Positions 11,631 to 23,755 of a DNA stretch of 64,000 nt are shown piece by piece (position 1 is the first letter of the stretch; every line of letters begins with the position of its first letter). This DNA is from Rhodosorus marinus (lineage: Eukaryota; Rhodophyta; Stylonematophyceae; Stylonematales; Stylonemataceae). Location of the stretch: the NCBI GenBank assembly GCA_029953675.1, contig JAMWBK010000010.1:1345001-1409000 (forward strand). The letters run 5' to 3'. The translations under genes were made by a program, and so were the position numbers. The notes under the pieces were generated by a model. That model saw nothing but the letters and a program-made list of their open reading frames with translations. It searched no databases and had not been told where the DNA came from.

Positions 11631-14600
11631 ATGGAGTTGGGAATAGATATACATGGGCTGGAGGCCATGTGCAGAGCTATGTATGAAGGACAGGATCAAA
11701 AGCAGCGAGAGGAAGCTGAGAAGACCCTGATGCCGCTAGGAGAATCAGCAGATAATGTTGTCGCTTGCTTTTCGATAATTTCAGGCTCGTCCGAGCCACT
11801 CGCTCAGGTTTTCGCTGCGGCTTGCCTCCTGAAAATCGCGGACAACCACTGGACGAGAATACCGGAAGCACAGCGCGTCGAGCTCTGGAAGTTTTCTTAT
11901 TCCCTCCTTGCAGAAAGAGGTTAGTAGATCTTCTAGCCGGGCCGCGGTCTCCCCTTCCAGAGTCTCGGACAAATTGTCGGAACAGCGTTTGCTCTGCATT
12001 CCCTAGCTCGATCGCAAAGAGGGAACCGATTCCAACGTGGAGAAGAACTCGGAGTATGCGTCAAACTTGTCTGAAACATTCTCTCCCCTGTTCCTTTGCA
12101 ATGGTATCGTTCAGGTCCTGGCCTAGCGAGTTATGTTGTTGCAGACGTTACAGCCGTGTTCTGCAGGGTGACAAAATTGGGATGGAACGATGAAGGTCCC
12201 TATAGATCAATTGTAGATGATGTTGCTAAATTTTTGGAGGCTTCAGAGGAGCACTGTGACATTGGCCTTATTATCCTGAACAGAATAACGATTGAAATGA
12301 ATCAGTCAACACCTGCGATTCGGAAGTTCTTCTCCCAGGCCCAGAACAGAAAGGTCAGCTCGTTTCGTCCGACCCCTGGCTGATGGGGTTAGTGGAACGA
12401 CAGCGACTTACGGATCGATATCTTCTTCTATGTGTGTTTCTACGATTGCAGGTCGCTACGTCGTTCCGGGACCTGCTTCTGTTAAGGATTTTCGAGCTGT
12501 CACTTTCCACACTAACTCGGTTGTCACCACCGCCTGCTCACTCAGCGCTCCGACTGCGTGCTCTCCAACTAGCCCAATCTTGCCTCGGCTTCGACTTTAT
12601 TGGGGCTTCTTTCGATGAGGCTAGCGAAGATATGGGCACCATTCACGTGCCCGTCGCGTGGAGAGCTGTGATTGAGGACCCGAAGACGCTTACCCTTTTT
12701 TTTGACACTTACAATGAATCGGCAAGCGTGAACGGGGAAGTGGCGGGGAAAACCATCGAGTGCCTGGTACAGATGTCGTCCATCAGGCGCTCGATCTTCT
12801 CCACTGATGAGAAGCGGCTCAACTATCTCTACCAGCACATGCGAGCTACGGTTGAAGTGTTGTCGAACAATAGGGGCTTGGATCAGCCGGAGACCTACCA
12901 CCATTTCTGTCGCTGGTTGTCCAGGTTGAAAGCTAACCACGAGCTCTCCGAGTTGATGGGTTCAGACTTGTTTCCCGACTGGATCCGAAATGTCGCGGAG
13001 CTCACTCTCCATTGCATTTCGAGCGACTGGTCGATAGTGGGTAACTCGCTGTATTACCTGTTGAACCTTTGGAGTAAACTGGTGCACCCCATATCGAAGC
13101 TGAAGAGGAACTCGAGTACTTCTCTAGAGACGTACGTCGAGAAGATCGTCCAGATGTACGTGACGTCGCGGTTGCATGCCCTGCAAAGTGAGACGTCACC
13201 GTCGGACTGGGACAACCTTGATGACGAAGAGAATATAGCTCAGGAGGAGTTTGCTGAGCACCTGGAGAGCATTCCCGCAATCTTTCGACTGCACTACGAC
13301 AAGACGGCCCAATTTTTGATCCAGTTGATCGATCCCTTGCTTGAGCAATACAAGGCTGGCATTGCCAACAACGTCCCGGCCGTGGATCGATTTCTGCTCG
13401 AAAGGCACTTGGCGTGGTTAGTTCGAGTATCGGGATCTGTTGTGGGTGGTAGGATTATCTCTACCTCATCCGAGAACCAAGAACATAGTGATGGTGAGCT
13501 GTCCTCTCGCGTTTTTCAGCTGATGATCTACACTGTCGACGAGGATCGGAGTCGAAGCAAGGTGAGCCCACCAAAGCAAACGCTAGTATTCCTGGGCAAC
13601 TAACGAGTCTTTGTGCGGCCGAGTTGCTGAGGGATTTTGTGCACCCGGGATCCATTGTTCAAGCACTAACTCGCTTTTGAACTCTCTTCGGCAGATGGGA
13701 GTTGGGAAACAACCGCGGGGTATGATTGAACTGGATGGGGCCATCGTTGATTTTATACAGTCCTTCAGGAAAGCGTACATTGGGGAGCAAGCGGTCAGCA
13801 CATCTAAAGTCTACGTGCGAATGTCGGAGCGATTGGGAATATCCGATCATATCGTAGTGCTCGATGTCGTCGCATCAAAGATTGCCTGCGTTCTGCAGAA
13901 GTACGGGATCGTTTGCGGAACTGCGGTGGTCAAGAAGACCTTGCAACTGCTCTCCGATCTCGCCTTTGGCCACTCGTCCGGGCGGTTGCTTGGCAAGCTG
14001 AAGACGATTCGCTCGATGCTGAACAACCACGGGGAAGAGTCGTTTCTGTTTATGAAGGGCTCGTCGATGGGACAGCAAAGGACACTCTTCTACCAGACGC
14101 TGACTAAGATACTGTTTTCCCTGATCAGCCTGGGCGAATTTGACCCTGAAGCTGAGTTCGAGCGCTTCCTTCAACCTCTGCAGTTAAGACTTGAGGCCAT
14201 CGCGGCTGTACAATCAGACGAAATGATGATCAACGACCCGGAGGTGTCGAACGCATTGATCGGAGCCCTGCGCGACCTCCGAGGGATAGTAACAGCCACA
14301 CTTTTGAAGAAGACGTACACCATGTTCTTCGATTGGTTTTATCCCCAACATGTCCCTCTTCTCTACCGTGCAATAAGGGTAGGTAGACTAACGCTCTTTT
14401 CTGTCCACGGTGCCTAGCGAGAAAGCTGGATGCTTCGGTTGCCCGCTTCTCGTCTGCGAGCTTATTCAAGATCCATCCCTAGGACAGGGAGCGCTGCCTA
14501 AGTCGCCAGCAGATACTTGCTCACATTTGTTTCTGAGCTAAGACGCGAATAACTTTGTGTTTCTATGTACACTTCCAGGTCGCAGCTGCCGCTGGGTCAT

Positions 14601-15808
14601 ATCCAGTATGCAACCCACTCTTGAAGTTTTATGCTGAGCTTGTCAGCAACAAACCACCGAGAATAATATTTGACCCGTCTTCACCGAATGGCATCTTACT
14701 GTTCCGGGAGACTTCCAAGATCATTGTCAACTACTGCACAGCGACGTTGGCCCAATGGAATGCTGCAGGGAGACAAGGGTCTGATCCCTACCGACAACTC
14801 TACAAGGGGGCGGCAACATGCTTGTTGATGTTCTCTCGATCACTTTCAGGGAACTATGTAAATTTTGGGTAAGTTCAGAAGAAGCTTGAGATGAGCGTTG
14901 CAACCAAGCGCTCTCTATAGCTCGGGTCTACAAGAAGAAAGAATTTCACTGAAGCCTGTTCTCGTCATTGAACAGAGTTTTTGGCCTGTACGGCGATACG
15001 GCGCTTGAGGATGCGCTTCGTGTAAGCCTAGAGATTGCGCTTGCGATACCTGTGAAGGATCTGCTGGCATACCAGAAGGTTTCGAAGGCCTATTTCAGCC
15101 TTATGGATAACCTTTGCGCAAATCACGGTAGCAGTATCGTCGCAGTGGAACACGACGTGTTTGTTCACATTGTGAGCACGTTACAGGAGGGACTAAGCGT
15201 TTCAGATGTTTGGAGCCATTGTACCGAAGCTCTTGATCATCTGTCCGAGTTCAGGTGAGGCTGACACCTGACTTGAGCTTCTCCGCGGCGAGGAAGCCTG
15301 GGTTCGAATATTGTCTGACGGGTTTGTTCTTTTGTCACGAACGTCAAAGGTTCCGATCATCGATGAAGGATACCCAGAACTCAAGAAATTTTGCTGCTCA
15401 CTTGGAGAGAAGTCCTAATCTTTTCCCGACCTGCCTCGAAACAGTGTTTAATCTGATCCTGCATGAAGATTGCACGAACCAATGGAGTCTGTCAAGGCCA
15501 TTATTGAGTTTGATTCTTACGAACGAAGGTTCGTACGGGGCGCCCTCCTATCCTGCTTAGACGGGTCCTAGATGCACTTTTCTGCTTTCTCACACGGTTA
15601 AGCTGTTCTCGCGACCACCAAAGGTGCCTTTTTACAACTTAAGAAGCAAATGATCGAGTCACAGACAGATCCGAAAATAAGGGATGGGGTCGCAGCTGCG
15701 TTTGACAAACTGATGGGTGATGTTCAACCCACGCTGGAGAACAAGAACCGAGATCGCTTCACCTCTCAGGTCGCGGTATTTCGTCACGCACTCCGTTCAC
15801 TTCAATAG
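11631..15808 (+). CDS. XPO7: Exportin-7 (RanBP16-type importin-beta family exportin)
   Basis: Predicted 1091-residue nuclear export receptor; animal exportin-7 has nearly the same length. The family binds RanGTP and cargo as a solenoid of HEAT repeats and shuttles through nuclear pores. The N-terminus has the LEAMCRAMYEGQDQKQREEA importin-N-like segment. Recognisable family blocks include VADVTAVFCRVTKLGW, EHCDIGLIILNRITIEMNQ, VATSFRDLLLLRIFELSLS, YYLLNLWSKLV and, at the C-terminus, LENKNRDRFTSQ. Eight exons close in phase: 11631-11919, 12115-12353, 12452-13561, 13695-14378, 14579-14868, 14976-15254, 15350-15528 and 15603-15808. Introns are 75-200 bp. The gene ends by reading GTCGCGGTATTTCG... 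through to TAG at 15806. Housekeeping expression expected. Confidence 0.93.
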
Positions 15809-17575
15809 CATCTGTAACACATCTTCAATCGCGAAGGACTACAAGTATTTGACCGTCCCGAAACCTTGCTAGCAGATTCCCTTGATAACGGAGTATCTAT
15901 GTACAGGATCGAATATCGCTTCGGGGCTGGCGATGCCTATAGGGGCTCCCTTGAAGAAGTAAAAAATGCCAACGAAAACAGCCAAGCAAATGAGCGCAAC
16001 CCTGGAAAGAAAAAAACAACAACAGATTTTCGCTGCCTCATATAAGGGCGACAGCTTTTCTGTTGATCTATGGCAGAGCAAAAGCTGCTCCCAACTCGAA
16101 CACCCCACATGTGCAGATCATTATAGGATCACGAATTATGTTACTGAACATTCTCAACACAAAGGCTCCTTCCCAATTTGTCCCAAAAAGCCCTGTACGA
16201 CCGATAAGTCTTTCATCTATCGAATTATAACAATATATGATAACAAAAGAGATAGGTCGTTAATGGCTTTATCCAATTACAGAGGAGATAGTATCGAATG
16301 CATCGCTTACTGGAGTATCGTGCGTAGAAGAAATCAATCTGCTACAAAAAATACACCAATAATCCAACAGTTTGTGTCCTACGCCCTTGGTGATTGGTGT
16401 AAGCCCAACCTTCCAAAAGATCCGTATTTTTTTTTCGGGCGTCCTTTATCATGCAGTTTGCTTATTCCGGTGCAATTAATCTCGATGATCACCCTATATT
16501 TTAGAAGTTTTATGCCGTATTATGCAACCGATCTCGAATATGCTACATACAATTACCAGTAATTACGTCAAGAAAAAATTATTTTTTTTGCCCGTTCCGC
16601 AGTGAAAGCCATATTTAGCACTACACAAAAGAAAAACAAATGAAAAATCAATGTCAGCACGGTATCTATACCTCTTTTGTACAAAAACAATTAAGGGCAT
16701 CCATTCCTACATTCCTTTGAGGGGGGTAAAACGATTTTGACTAAGAATCTTGTAGAAAAGAGTCCGTAGGGTGAAGGATTGAATACAAAACTGTATTAAT
16801 GCCGCAAAAATATCAATAAAATAAAACCTTTGCGCTGTTATTCGACGGTATAGGGAGGGTACGTTTTAACCCAGGGTATGAGAAAACAGTATAAACCAGA
16901 TTTTTCTTTTTTCATGCGGCATGAAAAGGCCAACTTTTGATTGATAACCTGACAAAGGGAAGGAGGTGGGATGGCTATTAGAGATGGAAGCAGAGGTAAC
17001 ATTGGACTGTAGTCAGTTTTATTTTTTGGCCCAGCTGAGGTTTGTAAAAAGACGGATTTTTTCTCTGGCTGCGAAAACGGTTATTTGTGATGGAGTGGAG
17101 AACGGAAAGGATGGTTAAGGAGGGTTGGGAAGGGTTCGGCAGGGATGGTGAGGGGTAGGGGAGGGAGGATGAACAGGTTTGACTTGGTTTAAGAAGAGGT
17201 TTGGTGTTTATTCCTGGAGTATTTATTCGTTTCAGCCAGAATTTTTCCTTTCTATCTGTGTTTTTGGAGTTGGTCGCGAAATTGTTTTTACCCAGGCGCT
17301 GCTTGTTGTGGTCTTAGGGGGAGTGTCTGAGGGTTTTGTGCGCAGGCATGTGATGAGAGGCCACCGACAGAAGCAACAGAAGCAACAGAAGCAAGCCGAG
17401 TGAGTGCGGAAGTGCTCTGCGTTTATGCCGTGGAGTAGCTGCATGATTGAAGCGCCGGCCGGTGAAGGAACATAAGGCGGTTATAAGCAATTCTGTGTTT
17501 TGCGGGATGTTCTCGACACGGCCGTAATTGCTTGGATACAGGTCGTGTTGCGAGCTGTTGAGATTTCAGGTTTCG
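15809..17575. other. Intergenic; AT-rich then G-rich, one doubtful 198-codon frame
   Basis: The left two thirds are AT-rich. An open frame at 15966-16562 (plus, 198 codons) is the longest, but it has no recognisable domain and looks compositionally like noncoding AT-rich DNA, so it is not called as a gene. From about 17090 the plus strand becomes G-rich, and this is probably the promoter of the cullin gene. Confidence 0.45.
17113..17169 (+). promoter_or_regulatory. G-rich sense-strand tract upstream of the cullin gene
   Basis: Repeated GGG and GGGG runs with short spacers lie about 410-460 bp before the cullin ATG at 17576. Same type and orientation as tracts upstream of other genes here. 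Confidence 0.4.
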
Positions 17576-20500
17576 ATGCCTACAAAGACGAAACCTAGTG
17601 ATAAAATGAGTATGGGACAGGTTCAACGAAGAGTTTGCCTCGGGCAATCCTTCGAACTTGATGAGGAGGCCAAGGAAGCCACGAACATTCTGAAAGATCT
17701 GATACACAGAGTTTCCGAAATTATTCATTTATCGCAATCTGAGCATGTTCGAACAGTGGGTCTCCTGACTCCGGAAGACTATCTTCGGACGTACGCGTAA
17801 GTTCTAGGGAGACTTTCCGCCTTGATTATGCTGACCTCCGTCGGCTGCGAAGCTAATCCTATCGTCTCCCTGTCGCTCTCTCCTGAAGGATTCTGTATAA
17901 CATTTTCAGTAGGAATTCCATGACCAACAACCTGGGAATTTGGAAAAGAGTGCTATATGAGTTAGACATTGGAGTGAAGCGAATCTGCTCGGTAAGTTGG
18001 AGAGAACTTCAGGTATTCGTCTTCGTTTTTCGATCACCGACACTGGATCACTGAATTGTCTTTCCTATCTGGCTTCCGTAGGGTTTCTCTTTCGGGAAGC
18101 ACGACCCGGGCCTGCGGGACTTGCAGGATTGTTGGACTAGAGTTGACCTGTTCGCTAACTGTGTACAGAGATTATTTCCGTCGTCGATGGCGAACAGAGA
18201 AATATGGCTTGTGTTTCCCCTCACTCGCCCGGGGCCATTCGAGCATAGCTATAAGGCAAAGGATTTCTCGGTTGATGTAGCAGTGCTATCTCTTGCCAGA
18301 GCTTATCTGAGAAAACGGAAGCTCGTGCTCGAGGAAGGTGTCCTTGACCTCGTCGACAGTGCTCGTCAAGGAGAGAGCGTTAATCTGAGGATGATGAAAT
18401 TGGTGAGCGGCGCACAAACTTGCTCTTGGGAAACTGCTCCCGCAAGGGCTAAAAGCTTTAATTCTGAACACTGTCGCATTAGGCCCTCTCACTACTTGCC
18501 AATACTGACTACAATCCACTCAAAGACGGCGAAGGGACGACGTGTCCCATCGTCCTCAATCATGCTGCCGGGCGCCGATTTTACCATGGCTTTCGCAAGA
18601 AGTTCATCGCGCGAAGAGCCCTATTCTATCGCGTAAGAGCCAAGGAGCTAATTGAACGTTCTAGCACGAGCCTTGAAATATTGACGGAGGTGAGCTTCCC
18701 GCTCCGCATTAGCTTTAAGGCGGAATTAGGGGTCTCAAGCTCTTTGTTCCCCCGCGATCAACAGGTAAAGCGCATCCGTGACAGTGAGATCAACCTTTGC
18801 CGTTCGCTCTTACTCTTCGAATTTATAGAAGACCACATGCGAACAGCGGATGAAGACCTTGCCGGGTCGTTCGAGCTTCCGATATGCTCTGAATTGATTA
18901 GCATGGTGAGAGTTCTTCGAAAATGCAAAAACGCGTTGTACATCATGCTCTCCATTGTCCACTGGAGCACACACGGGGTTCATCGATGCGTTCAATGTTC
19001 CGACGATTTTCGAATTCACATCACGCTTACCCTCCACTGGATTCACACTCTTCACGATGGACAGTTCCAAGAGCATCGCACAGACGAACTACAAGACGCG
19101 TTTGTTCTATTGCGTAGAAGTCAGAATGGGCTTGCTCATGCCAAGGGTTCTATAGCCGAGCTCGCGCAAAGAGACTGGACCGCGGTTCTGGATGTGTCCA
19201 GCGGGTGAGGAATACGCTTTGTAGGTCAATAGGGGGAGTATGTTTGGATTCACCACTGAAACGAAATCCCATGTCTGTGTTCTGTTTTCGAACACTTCAG
19301 GTCAAGCGACAAGAATGAGGATCAAGCTGAGCATATGAATCACTGCATCGAAAGGCTGTCAAGAGTGATATTTCATCGCGAGCAAACCATCATGCTGGCG
19401 GCAGGTTCAAGCATACAGACCGAGCTGTATGAAACGTTTCTGGAAGGGCTATCAACAGCCCTGCGGACGATGCCGAGGAAGGGACTCCCTATCTGGAAAT
19501 GCGCTGTGCTTCATGTGCACGACATACTTTCTCGGAAGGATTTAGATGTGGAGAATGACGATGCACGGAATCGGCTGCGCACATGGGAACGTATTTTGCC
19601 GGTTTTGCCGAACAAAGTATGTTCCTTGACCTGGGGTAGCATTGTGCGAATCACAGCACGTCACGAATTCTGACTTTGTGTGTGTCGATTTCGCACCGCG
19701 TTCTAGGACTTATTCTTGGTTGACTACAGGAGAAAACTAGTGGAAAGAGCGCTCAGTGAAAGCGCCCAAATCGAGGATGAAAATTCCGCGCTTGACCTTC
19801 TCATGAAGTCTCTCGATTCTTCCCAAGTAATTGCGATGTACTCCATGGTCAATGACCTGAAGAAGTCTGAAAGCATCACGAGATCATGGCATGAACAAGA
19901 TCAATCGAACAATCTTTGTTCCTTGAAGGTCAGCTGGGTCTGCAGTGATCTCCGCCCCTGCAATCAGACGAGTACTGAATGTTTGTATTTCTGCAAAACA
20001 GATTCTGTCTTCGCAAAATTGGACGCTTGATCGACAAGGGTGTGAGGCTCCGGGATTGATGGGAATACTCACGTTGGGCACACTGACGTACCTTAACTCT
20101 GAGCTTCACAAGCGGAAACTGACGTTTCTGCCTAAGTGCAGCTCTGTGACTCTTGAGGCACATCTTGGCTCAAGTTTTGAGGTTGTTGGTAACGCACTTC
20201 ATGCGTCCATTCTTCTACTATTCAATGACCGGACACAACTATCAGAGGAAACTGCGGCATCGAAGCTCGGCTGTTCGAGAGAAGAACTCGGAGCTCTAAC
20301 ACAGCGTTTGCCCATGATAAAACGTCAGGGCAACCAGCTAGTACTTGACACTGACTTCCAGGGCGAAGATGCGGTAGTCGAGTGCAGAAGCGCTGATGAC
20401 TTTTTCGATGACGGCGAAGATGCTGCTGTCCCTACTGAAAGTCTTGGAGAGACTCTGTGCTTTAGGGACCAAACCGTGCAAGCTGCAGTAATGAGGGTAA

Positions 20501-20676
20501 TGAAGTCATGGAATCACTTAGGATGTGAAGAGCTTGAGGCCATGGTTGTGGTACAGCTGCAAAACTGGTTCGTTCCAGATCCTAGTATGATCAAGGACGC
20601 GACAGCGAAACTCCAAAAGCGCGACTTTCTCCGGCATGATCAGGAAAGGAACACTTATACATACATAAACTGCTAA
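17576..20676 (+). CDS. Cullin (scaffold of a cullin-RING ubiquitin ligase), divergent
   Basis: Cullins hold an adaptor at the N-terminus and the RING protein Rbx1 at the C-terminus; NEDD8 attachment activates them. The C-terminal winged-helix block is clear: VQAAVMRVMKSWNHLG contains the neddylation-type lysine, followed by PDPSMIKDATAKLQKRDFL. Upstream, LVDYRRKLVERALSES, ILSSQNWTL, and SSFEVVGNALHASILLLFN with LSEETAASKLGC match the cullin-homology domain. N-terminal cullin repeats are weaker (LTPEDYLRTYA, LYNIFSRNSMTNN, FYRVRAKELIERSSTSLE). Likely exons include 17576-17796, 17889-17991, 18082-18402, 18483-18689, 18765-18905, one ending near 19207, and later ones starting near 19302, 19708 and 20002. 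The part at 18906-19060 is not resolved. The product ends YTYINC, whereas most cullins end Y-x-Y-x-A. Subfamily not assigned. Confidence 0.82.
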
Positions 20677-20828
20677 CTACACTTCCCTGTTCTCTATTTT
20701 TATTCCCTTTGGATTGTGTAACGCAAAACACTTGTACATATGGAAAAGTATGAAATCACTAGAAACTGTGATCCCATAAAACACTTGTCGCAATGGCCAC
20801 TTTGGAAGTACTTGCTAATTTTTGGGAT

Positions 20829-20984
20829 GGTTTTGTCATGCGGAAGCATAGAAACAGACAGCACAGCGACGTACCAGGCTTTGACTTGGTGAAGCAGGAA
20901 GCGAAAGTCGACTTGGCCACTCGCTCAAGCTTGTCCAAGTCAAATTGATATGCACCTGTGTCTATGCTTCCGCTTGACAAAACC
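20829..20984. repeat. 156-bp foldback element with 29-bp terminal inverted repeats
   Basis: Positions 20829-20857 and 20956-20984 are reverse complements over 29 bases with two mismatches; the shared core is GCGGAAGCATAGA. A second nested inverted pair, TTTGACTTGG at 20880-20889 and CCAAGTCAAA at 20935-20944, lies inside. Size and structure resemble a miniature inverted-repeat element or a long hairpin transcript. No flanking target duplication was established. Confidence 0.6.
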
Positions 20985-21869
20985 GGTCCAGCAAAAATAA
21001 ACACTCTAGCTGATCAAATGCATTTGATGACAACCATCATCGGCTCTCAGTTGGGGGTCCAACTCCCTACTCCATCTCGACTAGCGTTCAGGCCTCGGGC
21101 AAAATCTTGATGTGTAGCAAGGATGCTTGCAGGGATCTGGGTTTGGATCCCGCCAAACGGCGCATTGTTCAAAAGGGCAGGCGAACCTTGGCACTAGTTG
21201 GGTGCGACACTAGCCGAGATTCGTTCTCAACGACTTGGCTCGCGTTCCTTTGAAATACGTACCAAGCTCCACTTCCTCCCACTCTAGCTCTGTGGCAGCG
21301 CCCGAGTATGAGGTAATGAACCGCCCTTGGTTCGCCGCCAATGCGTACTACACTCAGCCACAGCTACGGCTTGAGCTTGCATAGACATCCACGATCCACG
21401 CAGCCCGATGCTCCAACTTCCATAAATAATTAACACGATATAATATAGGGGTCGGATCCAGTCCATTTCAATCTGATACTAAAAGCAGAACAAGATTGCT
21501 CAAAGCAGATCTTTTCATTCAAAGCGCAACCATACTAAATTCCTCCAAGCTGTGGATAGATACTACTAAGTACCCCTTGACAGCTCCTCACAATCACTCA
21601 TCCTCCCTCCCCAATCCCACATCCGCAACAAAGCGCGTCGGCCGAGAACGAAAACAACATATAAAGCACATTTAAGTGTCCTCACGAAGCGCAATCAATA
21701 AACGCCAATACCTATTCCATTTTAATTTAATTAATAGAATTTTAATTTAATTTAATAGAATTACATATATTGATTGATTTTAGTATATGACAGTTTAATT
21801 GCTTTTTTGCTGATATTGGTTTTCGATTCGTGGGTGAAAATGGTATTGGAAATTGAGGTTTCGGAACTC

Positions 21870-21907
21870 GGGGGGAAGATTGGTTGGGAGGGGCTTGGAG
21901 GAGGGAA
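21870..21907 (+). promoter_or_regulatory. G-rich sense-strand tract upstream of SmB
   Basis: Runs of G6, GGG and GGGG on the plus strand lie 85-120 bp before the SmB start, immediately after an AT-rich block. Same arrangement as other promoters in this window. Confidence 0.4.
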
Positions 21908-21990
21908 GAAGAAAAGGTTTGAACGTGTGGATTTTGTTTTTGTATACGAGATTTGCATCCTCTTAGAAGGATAGAAAATCTTGCTTCAAA

Positions 21991-23127
21991 ATGTCGATTT
22001 CCAAGAGCAGCAAGATGCTGCAGTATGTGAACTATAGGATGCGTGTGACTTTGGACGATGGGAGAATGCTTGTGGGAAAGTTTTTGGCGTTTGACAAGCA
22101 TATGAATCTGGTTTTGGGAAACTGTGAGGAGTGGAAGAAATCAAAGAAGAAGGTGAGCAGTGGAGAGAATCTCTCAGCCGCTCCTTGGCATCGTCATCGG
22201 GTTGTGAGTTTGGCAGTTGTGAAAGTAGGGATCTAAGGGTTCGTTTTCTTAACTTTTTGGGGGTGTTTGCCCTAACGGGATTGGAACAGCAGGATACGGA
22301 GGAAATGAGAAGTTTAGGACTTATTTTGCTTCGTGGCGAATGTGTTGTGTCTCTAACTGTAGAATCGCCTCCAGCTGAGCAAGATTCACGGAAACGATCC
22401 TCTGGAAAGGGCCCTGCACCCCAGGGTAGAGGAATGCCAGCTGGGAGAGGCATTCCGCAAGGTAGGCAATCATCTCTTTTGCAGAATAATTTCAATTGAT
22501 TCCCTCTTGATTCTCCTTTGCCTATGCGACGGAGCGCGGACAAGGATCTAAATCCATCTGCCACCTTGGTTCTTTTCTTTATCAAGGACCCCCACCAGGA
22601 GCACCGCCTGTAGGTTTATCTGGTCCAGTTAGGGGCGTTGGAGGCCCTGCTCCAACAACAATGCAACCGCATGTTTCCGCTCAACCCCAGATGTACGGTG
22701 GAAGGGGCGGATCGCAGGTAACGAATCTCTTGATCAGCCCTTTTCCAGTAATAGTTCTAACAGCTTTTCTTCCGTTTACCCAATCAGATGGGTGCACCAG
22801 GTCCGCCAGGTTACGGCGGAGGTATGGCACCACCACCGGGACCCCCAATGAGGTAAGCAACCTGTCCTCCTATCCACAACGGAATCCTTCTTTTTCGCAC
22901 CCACCTCTGAACGCCATTGTTTACCTTGTACAATTCGCAGTTATGGAAGAGGTATGCCTCCTCCACCGGGCATGCCTCCACCGGGCATGCAACCTCCTGG
23001 AATGCCGCCACCGGGGTATGGAAGAGGAGCCCCTCCTCCTGGAATGCAACCTCCTGGGATGCAACCTCCTTATGGACGTGGAGGTGGTCCTCCTGGTGCA
23101 CCGGGTGCACCACCACCGCAGCAATAG
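21991..23127 (+). CDS. SNRPB: Small nuclear ribonucleoprotein SmB/B'
   Basis: Core Sm-ring protein of spliceosomal U snRNPs; 238 residues predicted. Sm1 motif: KMLQYVNYRMRVTLDDGRML continuing through GKFLAFDKHMNLVLGNCEE. Sm2 motif: LGLILLRGECVVSLTVE. The C-terminal tail is a proline/glycine/methionine-rich run of PPGM and PPPGM repeats interspersed with YGRG, as in SmB of other eukaryotes. The tail typically contacts GYF/WW-domain splicing proteins, and its GR dipeptides may be arginine-methylated. Five exons close in frame: 21991-22152, 22290-22461, 22587-22717, 22788-22852 and 22941-23127. A GT...AG pair downstream (about 23185 to 23299) suggests a further 3'UTR intron. Confidence 0.93.
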
Positions 23128-23755
23128 GATCGACAAAAATAGTCGTTTCTAGAGTATCCGCTTCAGCCGATCTCCTCCGCGATGGTATGTTGTTGTAGAT
23201 AAACGCTGACTACGACGAACCCGATCGGTTGCGGCGCATTGGAGGATTGCAGACATCGAACCCTGACTAATGCTTTTCCCGTTTTCTTTTTGTTACAGGG
23301 AACTCCACCTGGAGCATCGCATAGATCGTTCCGGTCCGGCTCTCCATAGCTTCGGCGACCAAGCCCCAACCCAAAACGCCTTGGCAAGTCTTTGATCAGG
23401 CAAAGATGTACGGGGGAGCGAGACCGATTCGAGGTACAGGAGGCAAAGGAGGAGAAACTGAAACATGACTGCCAAATGATCCCTGAAGAAAGGGGTTTGT
23501 GTCTTCCTTCACATCAAAACTCCTAATAGGTAACCCCAAATAACAAGGCAGTACAAAAGAAAGGGGGTCGCCAAGAGCGGTAACTGAGAGAGGTTTTTGG
23601 AAAGGAGTATAATGTATGGTCTGTGTTTGTTTCCCTCCGCTTTTTTTTGATTTTCTATAAAGCGTGTCAAAGGTGTTGGTCTATGGCGTTTGTTGATTGT
23701 TCTAAGATTTGTCTAGACAGAGAGACTCCTGGCAACTTTTGAAAAGAGCTCTACC
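23128..23755. other. Between convergent SmB and DUF1995 genes: 3'UTRs
   Basis: SmB (plus) and the DUF1995 gene (minus) converge here. The left part holds a probable SmB 3'UTR intron; the rest shows nothing recognisable. Confidence 0.5.

Larger units (their letters stand above)
20677..21990. other. Intergenic with a foldback repeat; SmB promoter at right
   Basis: No supported gene. Contains a foldback element (20829-20984). An AT-rich stretch around 21716-21775, rich in TTTAATTTAAT, is followed by a G-rich plus-strand segment at 21870-21907, just before the SmB ATG. Confidence 0.5.

Noticed and set aside
11765-12193. 142-codon plus frame overlapping the first intron of exportin-7
   Set aside because: It covers intron 1 (11920-12114) in a different frame from the flanking exons, which join cleanly to give family sequence.
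15966-16562. 198-codon plus open frame after exportin-7
   Set aside because: No domain, AT-rich composition, and a frame this long is not improbable by chance in 64 kb over six frames.
22661-23152. 163-codon plus frame across SmB introns
   Set aside because: The frame differs from the PPGM-repeat reading of the SmB exons; those splice in phase.
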